Assembly (NCBI RefSeq): GCF_029910215.1
Contig: NZ_CP110395.1
Span: 3,348,001-3,412,000 of the forward strand
Direction of reading: 5' to 3'
Origin: Paraburkholderia sp. D15
GTDB lineage: Bacteria; Pseudomonadota; Gammaproteobacteria; Burkholderiales; Burkholderiaceae
DNA: 64,000 nt
Shown here one piece after another: positions 16,221 to 25,446 of the stretch. Positions within the stretch are counted from its first letter, which is position 1, and each line of letters begins with the position of its first letter. Under the pieces are notes generated by a model. The model did no database searches and was not told the DNA's origin. It was given only the letters and a program-made list of their open reading frames with translations. The position numbers and the translations under genes were made by a program.

Positions 16221-17591
16221 TTACTGCCCGGCGATCGTCATCCGTTCGATCAGCACCGAGCCGGTCTGCTTGGTGCCGCGCGTGATCGTATCCGCGCCGA
16301 TCGCGACGATGTGACGGAACATCTCCTGCAACGTGCTCGCGACCGTGATTTCCTCGACCGGGTACTGGATCTTGCCGTTCTCGACCCAGAAGCCCGACGC
16401 GCCGCGCGAGTAATCGCCCGTCACGTAGTTCACGCCCTGCCCCATCAGTTCGGTGAGCAGCAGGCCGGTGCCGAGCTTTTTCAGCATCGCTTCGAAGTCG
16501 TCTTCCGGACGCGTGTTCGAGCTCTTCAACGACAGGTTGTGCGAGCCGCCCGCGTTGCCGGTGGTCTGCATGCCGAGCTTGCGCGCCGAATACGTGGAGA
16601 GGAAATAACCTTCCACCACGCCGTCCTTCACCACCGAACGCTGGCGGGTGCGCACGCCTTCCTCGTCGAACGGCGCGCTGCCCATGGCACGCGCGACGTG
16701 CGGATCTTCGACCACCTGCACATGCGGCGCGAACACCGGCTTGCCGAGGCTGTCGACGAGGAACGAGGTCTTGCGATACAGCGCGCCGCCGCTGGTGGCC
16801 TGCACGAACGCGCCGAGAATGCCGGCGGCAAGCGGTGCCTCGAACAGCACCGGCACCTTGCGGGTGTCGAGACCGCGCGCGCCGATGCGCGCCAGCGCGC
16901 GCTGCGCTGCGTAACGGCCCACCGCTTCCGGATCGGCGAGGTCGCCCGCGTTGCGGGTCGACGTGTACCAGTCGTCGCGCTGCATGTTGCGCCCACTGCC
17001 GGCGATCGGCGCGCACGCGATGTAGTGACGCGAGTACGGGTAACCCGCGAGGAAGCCGCGCGAGGTGGCCAGCACGAACTGCGAGTGCTGCGCCGATACG
17101 CTCGCGCCTTCCGAATTCTTGATCTGCGGATCGGTCGCGAACGCCGCGTCTTCCGCGCGGCGGGCGATCTGCACCGCCTCGTCGGCGGTCAGATTCCACG
17201 GATGATATAGATCGAGGTCGCGCGGCGCGGTTTCGAGCAGGTCCGCTTCGGCGAGGCCCGCGCAATCGTCTTCCGCGGTGAAACGCGCGATGTTGTAGGC
17301 CGCCGCCACCGTGTCCTTGAGCGCCTGCGTGGAAAAGTCCGAGGTGCTCGCGTTGCCGCGCTTGTTGCCGATGAACACCGTCACGCCGACCATCTTGTCG
17401 CGGTTGTGTTCGATCGTTTCGACTTCGCCGCGCCGCACGGAGACGGACAGGCCGTCGCCTTCCGAAATCTCGGTCGCCGCATCGGTGCCGCCGAGCGACT
17501 TCGCGTGACGCAGGATGTCCGAGGCGATTTCCTTCAGTTCATCCTGGGTATGCGGAAAATAGCGCTGCTTGACGTCCATGTCTGCTGCCAT
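16221..17591 (-). CDS. pmbA: Metalloprotease PmbA/TldE family
   Basis: PmbA (TldE) pairs with TldD to form a peptidase acting on unfolded peptides, including microcin B17 and CcdA-type antitoxins. The 456-residue protein shows the family signatures ATEISEGDGLSVSVRRGEVE and NKRGNASTSDFS near the N-terminus. The C-terminal half has YSRGASGFWVENGKIQYPVE and EITVASTLQEMF. PmbA, unlike TldD, lacks the HExxxH zinc motif, and none is visible here. The start at 17591 (MAADMDVKQRYFPHTQ) fits relatives, though an internal ATG at 17579 is possible. It is divergent from darP. Confidence 0.93.
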   Translation of the reverse strand: MAADMDVKQRYFPHTQDELKEIASDILRHAKSLGGTDAATEISEGDGLSVSVRRGEVETIEHNRDKMVGVTVFIGNKRGNASTSDFSTQALKDTVAAAYNIARFTAEDDCAGLAEADLLETAPRDLDLYHPWNLTADEAVQIARRAEDAAFATDPQIKNSEGASVSAQHSQFVLATSRGFLAGYPYSRHYIACAPIAGSGRNMQRDDWYTSTRNAGDLADPEAVGRYAAQRALARIGARGLDTRKVPVLFEAPLAAGILGAFVQATSGGALYRKTSFLVDSLGKPVFAPHVQVVEDPHVARAMGSAPFDEEGVRTRQRSVVKDGVVEGYFLSTYSARKLGMQTTGNAGGSHNLSLKSSNTRPEDDFEAMLKKLGTGLLLTELMGQGVNYVTGDYSRGASGFWVENGKIQYPVEEITVASTLQEMFRHIVAIGADTITRGTKQTGSVLIERMTIAGQ

Positions 17592-17884
17592 TGTGGTTGT
17601 CGTCCTGTTCGGGGCCGGGCGGCCCTATGTGTTCGTCCCTGCCATGCCGTTGCCGGTGCATGACGGTGGGCGCGGATGCGCCCTCACGCATCCCGCGATC
17701 ATAGCAAGGTCCGCGTCGCCGTACCTGGCATTCGCGACGCGCGGGCGAGGCATCCGGTACGGCTGCGCGGCATCGTCGCCGGCAACCTGGATGGCCACGT
17801 GGAGGGCCACGTGAATGGCCGCAAGGCGCCCGCAGGGACGGCGATTCGGCGGGTTCGACCGGCGCGGCACGCTACAATATCGGT
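17592..17884. other. Divergent promoter region pmbA/darP
   Basis: This 293-bp GC-rich spacer has no gene. It contains GGCCACGTG twice in direct order near 17790-17815 and a -10-like TACAAT at 17873-17878, very close to the darP start. Confidence 0.5.
17873..17878 (+). promoter_or_regulatory. -10 element TACAAT next to the darP start
   Basis: TACAAT ends only 6 bp before the darP ATG at 17885. If used, transcription would begin at or beside the start codon, giving a leaderless or nearly leaderless mRNA. The -35 is weak (TTCGAC at 17854, with short spacing). Confidence 0.4.
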
Positions 17885-18496
17885 ATGACACGCAAAACCC
17901 GCATTCAACCCATCGAATCCGCCGAGCCGGAAGTCGACGAGAACGGTTACGACCGTCCCAGCAAGTCCCAGCTCAAGCGCGAAATGCACGAGCTGCAGGT
18001 ACTGGGCGCGGCGCTGATCGCGCTGCCCAAAGACGCGCTCAAGCGCATGCCGATGCCCGAAAAGCTCGACGACGCCGTGCGCGAGGCGCGCCGCATCACC
18101 GATCACGAAGGCAAACGCCGCCAGGTGCAGTATGTGGGGCGCGTAATGCGCTCGCTGCTGGACGAGGAAACCGCCGCGCTGCGCACCGCGCTCGACACGT
18201 ACAACGGTGTCAACAAGGCGGAAACGGCCAAGCTGCACTGGATCGAACGCACCCGCGAAAAACTGCTCGCCGACGACGCCGCGCTGACCGACTTCATCCG
18301 CCAGCATCCGAACGCCGACCCGCAGCAGGGCCGCACGCTGATCCGCAACGCCCGCAAGGAAGCGCAGCAGAGCAAGCCGCCGCGCTACTTCCGCGAACTG
18401 TTCCAGTGGATCAAGAACGCCGACGGCCCGTCCGCCGCGAGCGATTCCGACGCCGACGACACCCTGGAAGACGACGATGACGAGCACGACGACTGA
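17885..18496 (+). CDS. darP: Ribosome biogenesis factor DarP (YjgA, DUF615)
   Basis: DarP associates with the 50S subunit during late assembly. The 203-residue protein carries the family hallmark [20 protein letters not shown] near the N-terminus. It continues with [30 protein letters not shown] basic helices and ends in an acidic tail ([15 protein letters not shown]), common in Burkholderia. The stop lies 20 bp inside the next gene, mog, so the two are translationally linked. Confidence 0.93.
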   Translation: MTRKTRIQPIESAEPEVDENGYDRPSKSQLKREMHELQVLGAALIALPKDALKRMPMPEKLDDAVREARRITDHEGKRRQVQYVGRVMRSLLDEETAALRTALDTYNGVNKAETAKLHWIERTREKLLADDAALTDFIRQHPNADPQQGRTLIRNARKEAQQSKPPRYFRELFQWIKNADGPSAASDSDADDTLEDDDDEHDD

Positions 18497-19145
18497 CCGG
18501 CCGGCTTCGCCGCCGGGCAAGGCACAACGCCGGCATCCGGACGAGATCGTGATCGGCCTCGTGTCGATCAGCGACCGCGCGTCGAGCGGCGTGTACGAGG
18601 ACAAGGGCATTCCGGCGCTGCAGGAATGGCTGGGCACGGCGCTGAGTTCGCCCTGGCAGGTCGTCACGCGGCTGATTCAGGACGACGCCGCGACGATCTC
18701 CGCCACGCTGACCGAACTCGTCGACGACGTGAACTGCGACCTGGTGTTGACCACCGGCGGCACCGGCCCATCGCGCCGCGACGTGACGCCGGAAGCGACA
18801 CTCGCGGTCGCCAGCAAGCCCATGCCGGGCTTTGGCGAGCAGATGCGGCAGATCAGCCTGAACTTCGTGCCGACGGCGATTCTGTCGCGTCAGGTGGCGG
18901 TGATCCGCGAAACGGCGGACCACGCGGCATTGATCGTCAACCTGCCGGGCCAGCCGAAGTCGATCAAGGAAACGCTGGAAGGATTACGCGATGCGGACGG
19001 CGCGGTGAAAGTGCCGGGCATATTCGCCGCGGTGCCGTACTGCATCGATCTGATCGGCGGTCCGTATGTGGAAACGCATGCCGAAGTGGTGAAGGCGTTC
19101 CGGCCGAAGAACGCCGTGCGCGCCGCGCAGCCGGATCGAGGCTAG
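18477..19145 (+). CDS. mog: Molybdopterin adenylyltransferase (MogA)
   Basis: The enzyme adenylates molybdopterin before molybdenum insertion in molybdenum-cofactor synthesis. The 222-residue protein contains the MoaB/Mog fold motifs: [20 protein letters not shown], the conserved [20 protein letters not shown] loop and [18 protein letters not shown] ending (here [16 protein letters not shown]). It starts inside the 3' end of darP (20-bp overlap in a different frame). Its N-terminal 20 residues are therefore encoded in DNA that also encodes the acidic tail of DarP. Confidence 0.94.
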   Translation: MTSTTTDRPASPPGKAQRRHPDEIVIGLVSISDRASSGVYEDKGIPALQEWLGTALSSPWQVVTRLIQDDAATISATLTELVDDVNCDLVLTTGGTGPSRRDVTPEATLAVASKPMPGFGEQMRQISLNFVPTAILSRQVAVIRETADHAALIVNLPGQPKSIKETLEGLRDADGAVKVPGIFAAVPYCIDLIGGPYVETHAEVVKAFRPKNAVRAAQPDRG

Positions 19146-19208
19146 GGGTCGGGGAAGCGGGCGCCGTGTGCGACTGGCGCCCTTTTCCGCTGCCTCGCGC
19201 GTTAAGCG

Positions 19209-19817
19209 TTATTCCGCGCCGGCCGCCGCATCCGGTGCTGCCGGCACGAGGAAATGTTCGCGGTAGTACTTCAGTTCGTCGATCGACTCGTGGATGTCGG
19301 CCAGCGCCGTATGCATCGCGCGCTTCTGGAAGCCCTTGTAGATGGCCGGCTGCCAGCGGCGGCACAGTTCCTTCAGCGTGCTGACGTCGAGATTGCGGTA
19401 GTGGAAGAAGGTTTCCAGATCCGGCATCCAGCGCGCCATGAAGCGGCGATCCTGACAGATCGAGTTGCCGCACATCGGCGACTTGCCCGGCGGCACGTAC
19501 CGCGCGAGGAAATCGCGAATCTGTTCGGTGGCATCGGCTTCGCTGACCGTGGACGCCTTTACGCGGTCGATCAGCCCCGAGCGGCCATGCGTGTTCTGAT
19601 TCCACTGATCCATTTTCGCGAGCGTTTCGTCGCTTTGGTGAATCGCCAGCACCGGACCTTCGGCGATCCTGTCGAGCGTCGAATTCGTCACCACCACCGC
19701 GATTTCGATGATGCGGTCGGTATCGGGTTCGAGCCCGGTCATTTCCATGTCCAGCCAGACGAGATTCATGTCGCTGCGAACGAGCGGCTGGTCGGTGAAA
19801 GTGCTGATGTCAGTCAT
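19209..19817 (-). CDS. orn: Oligoribonuclease
   Basis: Orn degrades short RNAs and linear di-GMP (pGpG) to mononucleotides, so it finishes cyclic-di-GMP turnover. The DEDDh exonuclease core is visible: [20 protein letters not shown] (Asp and Glu of motif I), then [14 protein letters not shown] and motif III with the His/Asp near YRNLDVS and [12 protein letters not shown]. About 202 residues from the ATG at 19817 (MTDISTF); an alternative start lies 9 bp upstream at 19826. It is divergent from the M48 peptidase gene. Confidence 0.95.
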   Translation of the reverse strand: MTDISTFTDQPLVRSDMNLVWLDMEMTGLEPDTDRIIEIAVVVTNSTLDRIAEGPVLAIHQSDETLAKMDQWNQNTHGRSGLIDRVKASTVSEADATEQIRDFLARYVPPGKSPMCGNSICQDRRFMARWMPDLETFFHYRNLDVSTLKELCRRWQPAIYKGFQKRAMHTALADIHESIDELKYYREHFLVPAAPDAAAGAE

Positions 19818-19981
19818 GAAGGTCAACCTCGAAAGCCCGGCGGACGATGGGCTGAGCGCTCGTCGGCCGTGGCGGATGTTCGTGTGGAATGGGTCTGGGC
19901 CGCGCGCCGCTCAAGACAACTTCCCGCGGCTTCCCGTTATTTCGCGCAGCTTCTCTCCCCGCCGGGATGCGCGAAGAAACA

Positions 19982-19987
19982 TATAAT
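19982..19987 (+). promoter_or_regulatory. -10 element upstream of the M48 peptidase gene
   Basis: A perfect TATAAT lies 29 bp before the ATG at 20016 in the orn/M48 divergent spacer. No strong -35 is visible. Confidence 0.5.
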
Positions 19988-20015
19988 TCTCGCATAGATA
20001 CCACGGAATCCCCGG

Positions 20016-21275
20016 ATGCCTACCCTGTACTTCACCGCCCTGTTCGTCGTCGCCATCGTGGCGATGGTTGGCACCAAACTGTGGCTCGCGTCGCGGCAGA
20101 TCCGCTTCGTCGCCGCGCACCGCGAACAGGTGCCCAGCCAGTTCTCCGGCACCATTGCGCTCACCGCGCATCAGCGCGCCGCCGACTACACCGTCGAGCG
20201 CACCCGTCTCACCATGATCGAGATCGTCGTCGGCGCGGCCGTGCTGGTCGGCCTGACGCTGCTCGGCGGCGTGCAGACGCTCGATCTGGCGATCTCCGGC
20301 TGGATCGGCCGCGGTTACGCCGGCCAGATCGCGCTGGTCATTGCGGTGATCGCGATCACCAGCGCGATCGATCTGCCGTTCGAGTACTACCGCCAGTTCG
20401 TGGTCGAACAGCGTTTCGGCTTCAATCGCATGAGCCGCGGGCTGTTCTTCTACGACCGTCTGAAGGGCGTGGCGCTCGGTGCCGCGTTCGGCCTGCCGCT
20501 GCTGTTCGTCGTGCTGTGGCTGATGAATCGCGCCGGCGGCCTGTGGTGGTTGTCGGCATGGATCGTGTGGGTCGCATTCCAGCTGTTCGGGCTGTGGATT
20601 TTCCCGACCTTCATCGCGCCGCTCTTCAACAAGTTCGAGCCGCTGAAGGACGAGGCGCTGATCGAGCGCATCAAGTCGCTGATGCAGCGCTGCGGTTTTG
20701 CCGCCAAGGGTCTGTTCGTGATGGACGGCAGCCGTCGTTCGGCGCACGGCAATGCGTATTTCAGCGGCTTCGGCGCGACCAAGCGGATCGTGTTCTTCGA
20801 CACGCTGCTCGAGCGTCTGTCGGGCAGCGAGATCGAGGCCGTGCTCGCGCACGAACTCGGCCACTTCAAGCGACGTCACGTGCTCAAGCGCATGCTCGTG
20901 AGCTTCGCGGTCAGTCTCGTGATGCTCGCGCTGCTCGGCTGGCTCACGCAGTGCGTGTGGTTCTACGAAGGGCTGGGTGTGCGGCCGTCGCTGATCGGCG
21001 GCAACAGCGGTCTCGCGCTGGTGCTGTTCTTTCTCGCGTTGCCGGTGTTCATGTTCTTCGTCACGCCGCTCAATAGCCTCAGCTCGCGCAAGCACGAGTT
21101 CGAGGCGGACGAGTTCGCCGCCGGCCAGACCGATGCGCGCGATCTGATCAACGCGCTCGTCAAGCTGTATGAGGACAACGCGTCGACGCTGACGCCCGAT
21201 CCGCTGTACACCGCGTTCTACTACTCGCATCCGCCGGCCTCGCAGCGGATCGACCGACTGCTGCGTCACGCATGA
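20016..21275 (+). CDS. M48-family membrane metallopeptidase (Ste24/CAAX-protease type)
   Basis: The 419-residue protein has at least five hydrophobic segments. The zinc motif HELGH (His279-His283) lies in [13 protein letters not shown], and the third zinc ligand is in [10 protein letters not shown] near residue 360. This is the Ste24-like M48A layout with an N-terminal transmembrane domain ([20 protein letters not shown]). Bacterial members act in membrane protein quality control, but the substrate here is unknown. The stop overlaps the rsgA start by 4 bp (ATGA), so the two are translationally coupled. Confidence 0.92.
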   Translation: MPTLYFTALFVVAIVAMVGTKLWLASRQIRFVAAHREQVPSQFSGTIALTAHQRAADYTVERTRLTMIEIVVGAAVLVGLTLLGGVQTLDLAISGWIGRGYAGQIALVIAVIAITSAIDLPFEYYRQFVVEQRFGFNRMSRGLFFYDRLKGVALGAAFGLPLLFVVLWLMNRAGGLWWLSAWIVWVAFQLFGLWIFPTFIAPLFNKFEPLKDEALIERIKSLMQRCGFAAKGLFVMDGSRRSAHGNAYFSGFGATKRIVFFDTLLERLSGSEIEAVLAHELGHFKRRHVLKRMLVSFAVSLVMLALLGWLTQCVWFYEGLGVRPSLIGGNSGLALVLFFLALPVFMFFVTPLNSLSSRKHEFEADEFAAGQTDARDLINALVKLYEDNASTLTPDPLYTAFYYSHPPASQRIDRLLRHA

Positions 21276-22261
21276 GCGGCCGTTCCCCGAAGGCCAAGCG
21301 CGCCGCGCCGTCCAGCAGCACGCGCATCGGTGGTCTCGTGGTGGCCGCGCACGGCCGCCATTACCTCGTCGCGCCGGAAGACGGCGGCCCGATGCTCCAA
21401 TGCTTCCCGCGCGGCAAGCGCAGCGAGGTCGCGGTAGGCGATCGCGTGCTGTATGAACCGACGTCGGCCGATCAAGGCGTGATCGTCGAGATCGGCGAGC
21501 GGCGCAACCTGCTGTATCGCTCGGATCAGTACAAGTCCAAGCTCTTCGCCGCCAATCTCGATCAACTGTTGATCGTGCTCGCCACCGAGCCGCACTTCAG
21601 CGAGGATCTGCTCGGGCGCGCGCTGGTCGCGGCCGATGCGAACGAACTGAAACCGCTGATCGTGCTGAACAAGACCGACGTGACTCAGGCGCTCGATGGC
21701 GCGCGCAAGCGGCTGGAGCCGTATCGCGCGCTGGGTTATACGGTCGTCGAGGTGTCGATCAAGACTCAGCCCGACGCGGCGCGCGCCGCGCTGATCGAAC
21801 ATCTTCACGGACATGCGACGCTGCTGCTCGGTCAATCCGGGATGGGCAAGTCGACGCTCGTGAATCTATTGATTCCCGATGCCGAGGTCGCGACGCGCGA
21901 AATCTCGACCGCGTTGAACAGCGGGCGCCATACGACGACGTTCACGCGGCTTTATCCGCTGCCGTCGGACGCCGAAGCGTCGGGTCGGGACGAGACAGCC
22001 GCGGTGGTCGGTCAGCACGGCGCGTTGATCGACTCGCCCGGCTTCCAGGAATTCGGCTTGCATCATCTGACCGAGGGCAAGCTCGAACGCGCGTTCCCTG
22101 AATTCCGGCCGTTGCTGCCGAATTGCCGCTTCTATAACTGCCACCACCTGCAGGAACCGGGTTGCGCGATTCTCGAAGCGGTCGCCGAAGGCAACATCCG
22201 CCGCGAACGGCATGCGCTGTATGCGCAACTCGTGCACGAAGCCAGCCAGATCGTCCGCTGA
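21272..22261 (+). CDS. rsgA: Ribosome small-subunit-dependent GTPase A
   Basis: RsgA is a circularly permuted GTPase that checks late maturation of the 30S subunit. The 329-residue protein has an N-terminal OB fold ([20 protein letters not shown]). GTPase motifs occur in permuted order: NKTD, then GQSGMGKST (P-loop), HTTTF switch region and [10 protein letters not shown]. The C-terminal zinc-binding Cys/His cluster lies in [15 protein letters not shown]. It follows the M48 peptidase with a 4-bp overlap and is followed by a DUF2007 gene. Confidence 0.96.
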   Translation: MSGRSPKAKRAAPSSSTRIGGLVVAAHGRHYLVAPEDGGPMLQCFPRGKRSEVAVGDRVLYEPTSADQGVIVEIGERRNLLYRSDQYKSKLFAANLDQLLIVLATEPHFSEDLLGRALVAADANELKPLIVLNKTDVTQALDGARKRLEPYRALGYTVVEVSIKTQPDAARAALIEHLHGHATLLLGQSGMGKSTLVNLLIPDAEVATREISTALNSGRHTTTFTRLYPLPSDAEASGRDETAAVVGQHGALIDSPGFQEFGLHHLTEGKLERAFPEFRPLLPNCRFYNCHHLQEPGCAILEAVAEGNIRRERHALYAQLVHEASQIVR

Positions 22262-22262
22262 C

Positions 22263-22583
22263 ATGAAACTGATGCGTGCGCCGAACCTGATCATCGGACA
22301 GCATTGGGTCAATCTGCTCGCGACCGCGGGCATAGCCTGCGAGTTGCATAACCGGTATCTGAACGGCGCGCTCGGCGATATTCCCGCGGATCAGTGCGCA
22401 CCGGAGTTGTGGCTGGTGGATGATCGCGATGAGGCTCTGGCAAGACGGTTGATCGAAGCGGCGTCGCAAGGGCCCGCGAAGGGGGCGCCTGAGTGGCGGT
22501 GCCGGCAGTGCGGAGAGACGCTGGAGGCGCAGTTTACGGTGTGCTGGCAGTGTGGGACGGCGCGGGATCCGTTGGATGGGTGA
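22263..22583 (+). CDS. DUF2007-domain protein with C-terminal zinc ribbon
   Basis: The 106-residue protein has an N-terminal DUF2007-like fold (the segment from QHWVNLLATAGIACELHNRY to LWLVDDRDEALARRLIEA). A zinc ribbon at its end has two CxxC pairs: CRQCGETLEAQF and CWQCGT. DUF2007 proteins are small putative signalling or metal-related proteins without a defined role. The ATG begins one base after the rsgA stop codon, so it belongs to that unit. Confidence 0.85.
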   Translation: MKLMRAPNLIIGQHWVNLLATAGIACELHNRYLNGALGDIPADQCAPELWLVDDRDEALARRLIEAASQGPAKGAPEWRCRQCGETLEAQFTVCWQCGTARDPLDG

Positions 22584-22837
22584 GGCGGGGTTGGGTTTTG
22601 CTCCAATACCATGCGTAACGAATAGATTTATTCGCCGCGCGCAAATCGCGCCGCGCACGAAATATTAAAAGTCGAGCAAAATACCGCGTGCCGCATCGGG
22701 AGCGGCGGATCGAGTCGTCGCGGGACCTTCCACAAATCTGACTTGCGCGCGGATGTGAGCCGCCGCGCGGCCGCATGAGCGATTTCAGCGTGAAGCCCGC
22801 GTAATAGAAAAAGAATGCACGTGGAGCCGTTTGCAGA
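22584..22837. other. Spacer between DUF2007 gene and the RADAR genes
   Basis: This region of about 250 bp is less GC-rich than the left neighbour and has no gene. It contains a small hairpin CGAATA-GATT-TATTCG at 22619-22634. It probably holds the promoter of rdrA, but no element can be assigned with confidence. Confidence 0.4.
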
Positions 22838-25444
22838 ATGAGTCAATTTATCTTGCTGCCTGTTTCTCAGGAAGAACAGGCGCTTCAAAGCGCGCAGTCA
22901 TTGTTACCCAGAACGGTGTACAAGCAGATCCAGCGCTTACTGGAAGAACACGTTCAGCGCATGCTCGTCAGAGAGGGGAATGGCAAACCCAGGACACTCG
23001 ACGAAGTTCGCGCTCACGAAGCCATCCTGATCGCGGGCAGCCGCGGTACGGGAAAGAGTTCCGTGCTGGTAAATCTGGAGACTTATCTCGCGAAAGAAGC
23101 GGCTGTACTCAGGGATCAGTTGCTGATACTGAAACCGGTCGACCCCACTCTTCTGGACAACGATCACGACCTGCTGCTGAACGTCATCGTCGCTGCCATC
23201 ATTCGCAACGAGAAGGTCAAGACCTTGCTCGACGTGGGAGACCCCCAGGCGCAAAGATTCTATGAGAAGTTGCACGAACTCGGCGCCGCGCTCGAAGCCG
23301 TACAGACGCGCAGCGAAAAATATGGATTGGAGCGGCTGCGCTCGTTCATGGGCAATCACGGCCTCGCACAGAAGATCCACGAACTGTTCCGTGAAGCGCT
23401 GCTGCTGACTGGTAAGCAAGTGATCGTGCTGCCGATCGATGACGTCGACACGTCGCTCAATCACGCATTCGAGAATCTGGAGATTGTCCGCAAATATCTG
23501 GCAAGCCCGTACGTGCTACCGATCATCAGCGGTGATCTGAAGCTTTATCACGAGGTGATCTGGCGCGAGATGCACGGCCGCATCCTCAAAGACAGCACCG
23601 CAGAACGCCATCAGGCCGTCAGATATGCGCAGTCGCTCGCGCAGGAATACCAGATCAAGGTGCTACCCCTGCCGCGCCGGCTAACGATGCCGGAGATCGA
23701 CGACTATTTGCGCGATGAAAACATCGTACTGGTGAAACCGGCGTCCAACGCGCAAGCAGAACCGACCAGACTGATGACGCTGCCTCAATACTCGTCATGG
23801 ATCGAAGCGTTTCTGAACGAACGCGTCAACGGCGTGGAAAACAGCAGGCTCGCGCTGCCGGTTCGAACGTTGCGCGTGCTGACGCAGTTGATTTTCAGCA
23901 CGCGTAGCGAAATCCCAGCGTTGTTCGAGCTTCAGCGGGACGCGGAAGTCGAGGAAGAACGGGACATCAGGCGCCTGCTTTTCATGTCGCGCGCTTTCGC
24001 AGGAGATCGAATCACCGCAACCATTCGTGAATGGGCGCTCCTGTTACGCAATGCGTTTCGACATCAGCACGATGCCGGCAATGCGTTCCTTGTACTCGAC
24101 GCTTGGCTCGAATGGCTCAAGATGAATCTGCAAGCACCGAACGAGGAATCACACTCCTTAGCATCGGTGACAAGGAGCGTGCTTGATCTACCGCTTTTCA
24201 AGCCGATGGTGCAGCCGACGGCCACATATGATCATTTCGACCGGAAACATCCATTGCGCGACGAATGGCTAAGTCAGATCGCAGCCGATCAGGCGCCGGA
24301 ACCTTGGCTGGCGCGCTTTCCTGAACATGCGATTCTGGCTTATCCGATGCCCGAACTGGGTCGACGGATGAGCGCGCTTGGCGCGCCGGTCAGCACGATC
24401 CAAACCGAAAGCGATACGGCTGCTGAGTTTCTGCGGCAGGTCATGATTCATCGCAACTTCTATTCGCGCAGCACCCGCTCGGCGATGGTGTTCTGCGGGC
24501 GCTTGTTCGAACTGGTCGTCAGCAGTCTGGTGCGCGATATCTCGCGTGCCGAGATTTCACGGATTCTTGCCGAGCATCCCTATCACTCACTGACAGCACT
24601 CGCCAACACCAAAGCCCTCACTCTCACTTCGGAAAATGAAGACAATGAGGAAAGCGTCGAGATGCATGAAGCCAACCGCGAAGCCGCGTCGATTCTCGAT
24701 ACGGAAATGGTCTACGAATTGATTGATTCGATCAATTCGTGGCGCAGAATACATCGCCTGACTGCTCCGCACCCTTGGTTGCTATACAACGTGATGAACA
24801 AGTTCTTCAATCAAGTGAACATCTTCAATTCGCGCCAATCCGGCAACAACGTTTCGGGCTCAATGCTCGACATGAGCCGAAGCGCGCTGAAAGCGTTCTA
24901 TGCATTGTGGGCGACGATTGGCAGCTTCGAAAAAGGTCCTCTGTTCGGCTTCGACAACCGCATCGCCTATCAGAATGTCGGACGGGTCGAGGGTTTCAGG
25001 AACTCGTTGCTTTATAACTTCAATATTCTTCCGTTCATGGCTTTGGACATTGAGTACGGGTCGGTGACTAAAGCGCTCGGCTCTCATCCTTTGCTTTATC
25101 TGATCGAAAACGTTCATAAGGCGACGACATCAAGGAGAATTTTTCATCGCCGCACCTACGACCACAATAAAGCTCTCGATTTACAGGTGCCAACAAGCCT
25201 TGATCTAGCCCGCCGGTTAATCGGCAGCGAAGACACCAGGGAGACAATTCTCGCGATGTCGAGAGCAGACGCGATCAGGAACTTAAGGCAATTCAAGCAA
25301 CAATTTTCAGCTCACGGTTTGTCCGAGGACTGGGCCTTGCTCGTTGAAGCCAGCGCCTTCGACGTGGGCTTCCGCGGCGCACTTGCCAAAATCGTTCAGA
25401 TCATGCGGCGCGCCAAGGCCCGTCCGCACTCACGGCGAGGCTAG
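22838..25444 (+). CDS. rdrA: RADAR system ATPase RdrA
   Basis: RADAR (phage restriction by an adenosine deaminase) pairs this large P-loop ATPase with RdrB. The 868-residue protein has Walker A GSRGTGKSS at 67-75, a Walker B-like VIVLPIDDVD at 195-204 and a following PIISGD (229-234) that resembles a sensor segment. The rest is helical and has no other motif I can name. The length and the immediate partner (a deaminase of nearly 890 residues 2 bp downstream) identify the system. In known systems RdrA forms ring-shaped assemblies that work with RdrB to edit RNA or deaminate ATP during phage infection. Codon and base use are visibly less GC-rich than the flanking genes. Confidence 0.9.
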   Translation: MSQFILLPVSQEEQALQSAQSLLPRTVYKQIQRLLEEHVQRMLVREGNGKPRTLDEVRAHEAILIAGSRGTGKSSVLVNLETYLAKEAAVLRDQLLILKPVDPTLLDNDHDLLLNVIVAAIIRNEKVKTLLDVGDPQAQRFYEKLHELGAALEAVQTRSEKYGLERLRSFMGNHGLAQKIHELFREALLLTGKQVIVLPIDDVDTSLNHAFENLEIVRKYLASPYVLPIISGDLKLYHEVIWREMHGRILKDSTAERHQAVRYAQSLAQEYQIKVLPLPRRLTMPEIDDYLRDENIVLVKPASNAQAEPTRLMTLPQYSSWIEAFLNERVNGVENSRLALPVRTLRVLTQLIFSTRSEIPALFELQRDAEVEEERDIRRLLFMSRAFAGDRITATIREWALLLRNAFRHQHDAGNAFLVLDAWLEWLKMNLQAPNEESHSLASVTRSVLDLPLFKPMVQPTATYDHFDRKHPLRDEWLSQIAADQAPEPWLARFPEHAILAYPMPELGRRMSALGAPVSTIQTESDTAAEFLRQVMIHRNFYSRSTRSAMVFCGRLFELVVSSLVRDISRAEISRILAEHPYHSLTALANTKALTLTSENEDNEESVEMHEANREAASILDTEMVYELIDSINSWRRIHRLTAPHPWLLYNVMNKFFNQVNIFNSRQSGNNVSGSMLDMSRSALKAFYALWATIGSFEKGPLFGFDNRIAYQNVGRVEGFRNSLLYNFNILPFMALDIEYGSVTKALGSHPLLYLIENVHKATTSRRIFHRRTYDHNKALDLQVPTSLDLARRLIGSEDTRETILAMSRADAIRNLRQFKQQFSAHGLSEDWALLVEASAFDVGFRGALAKIVQIMRRAKARPHSRRG

Positions 25445-25446
25445 GC

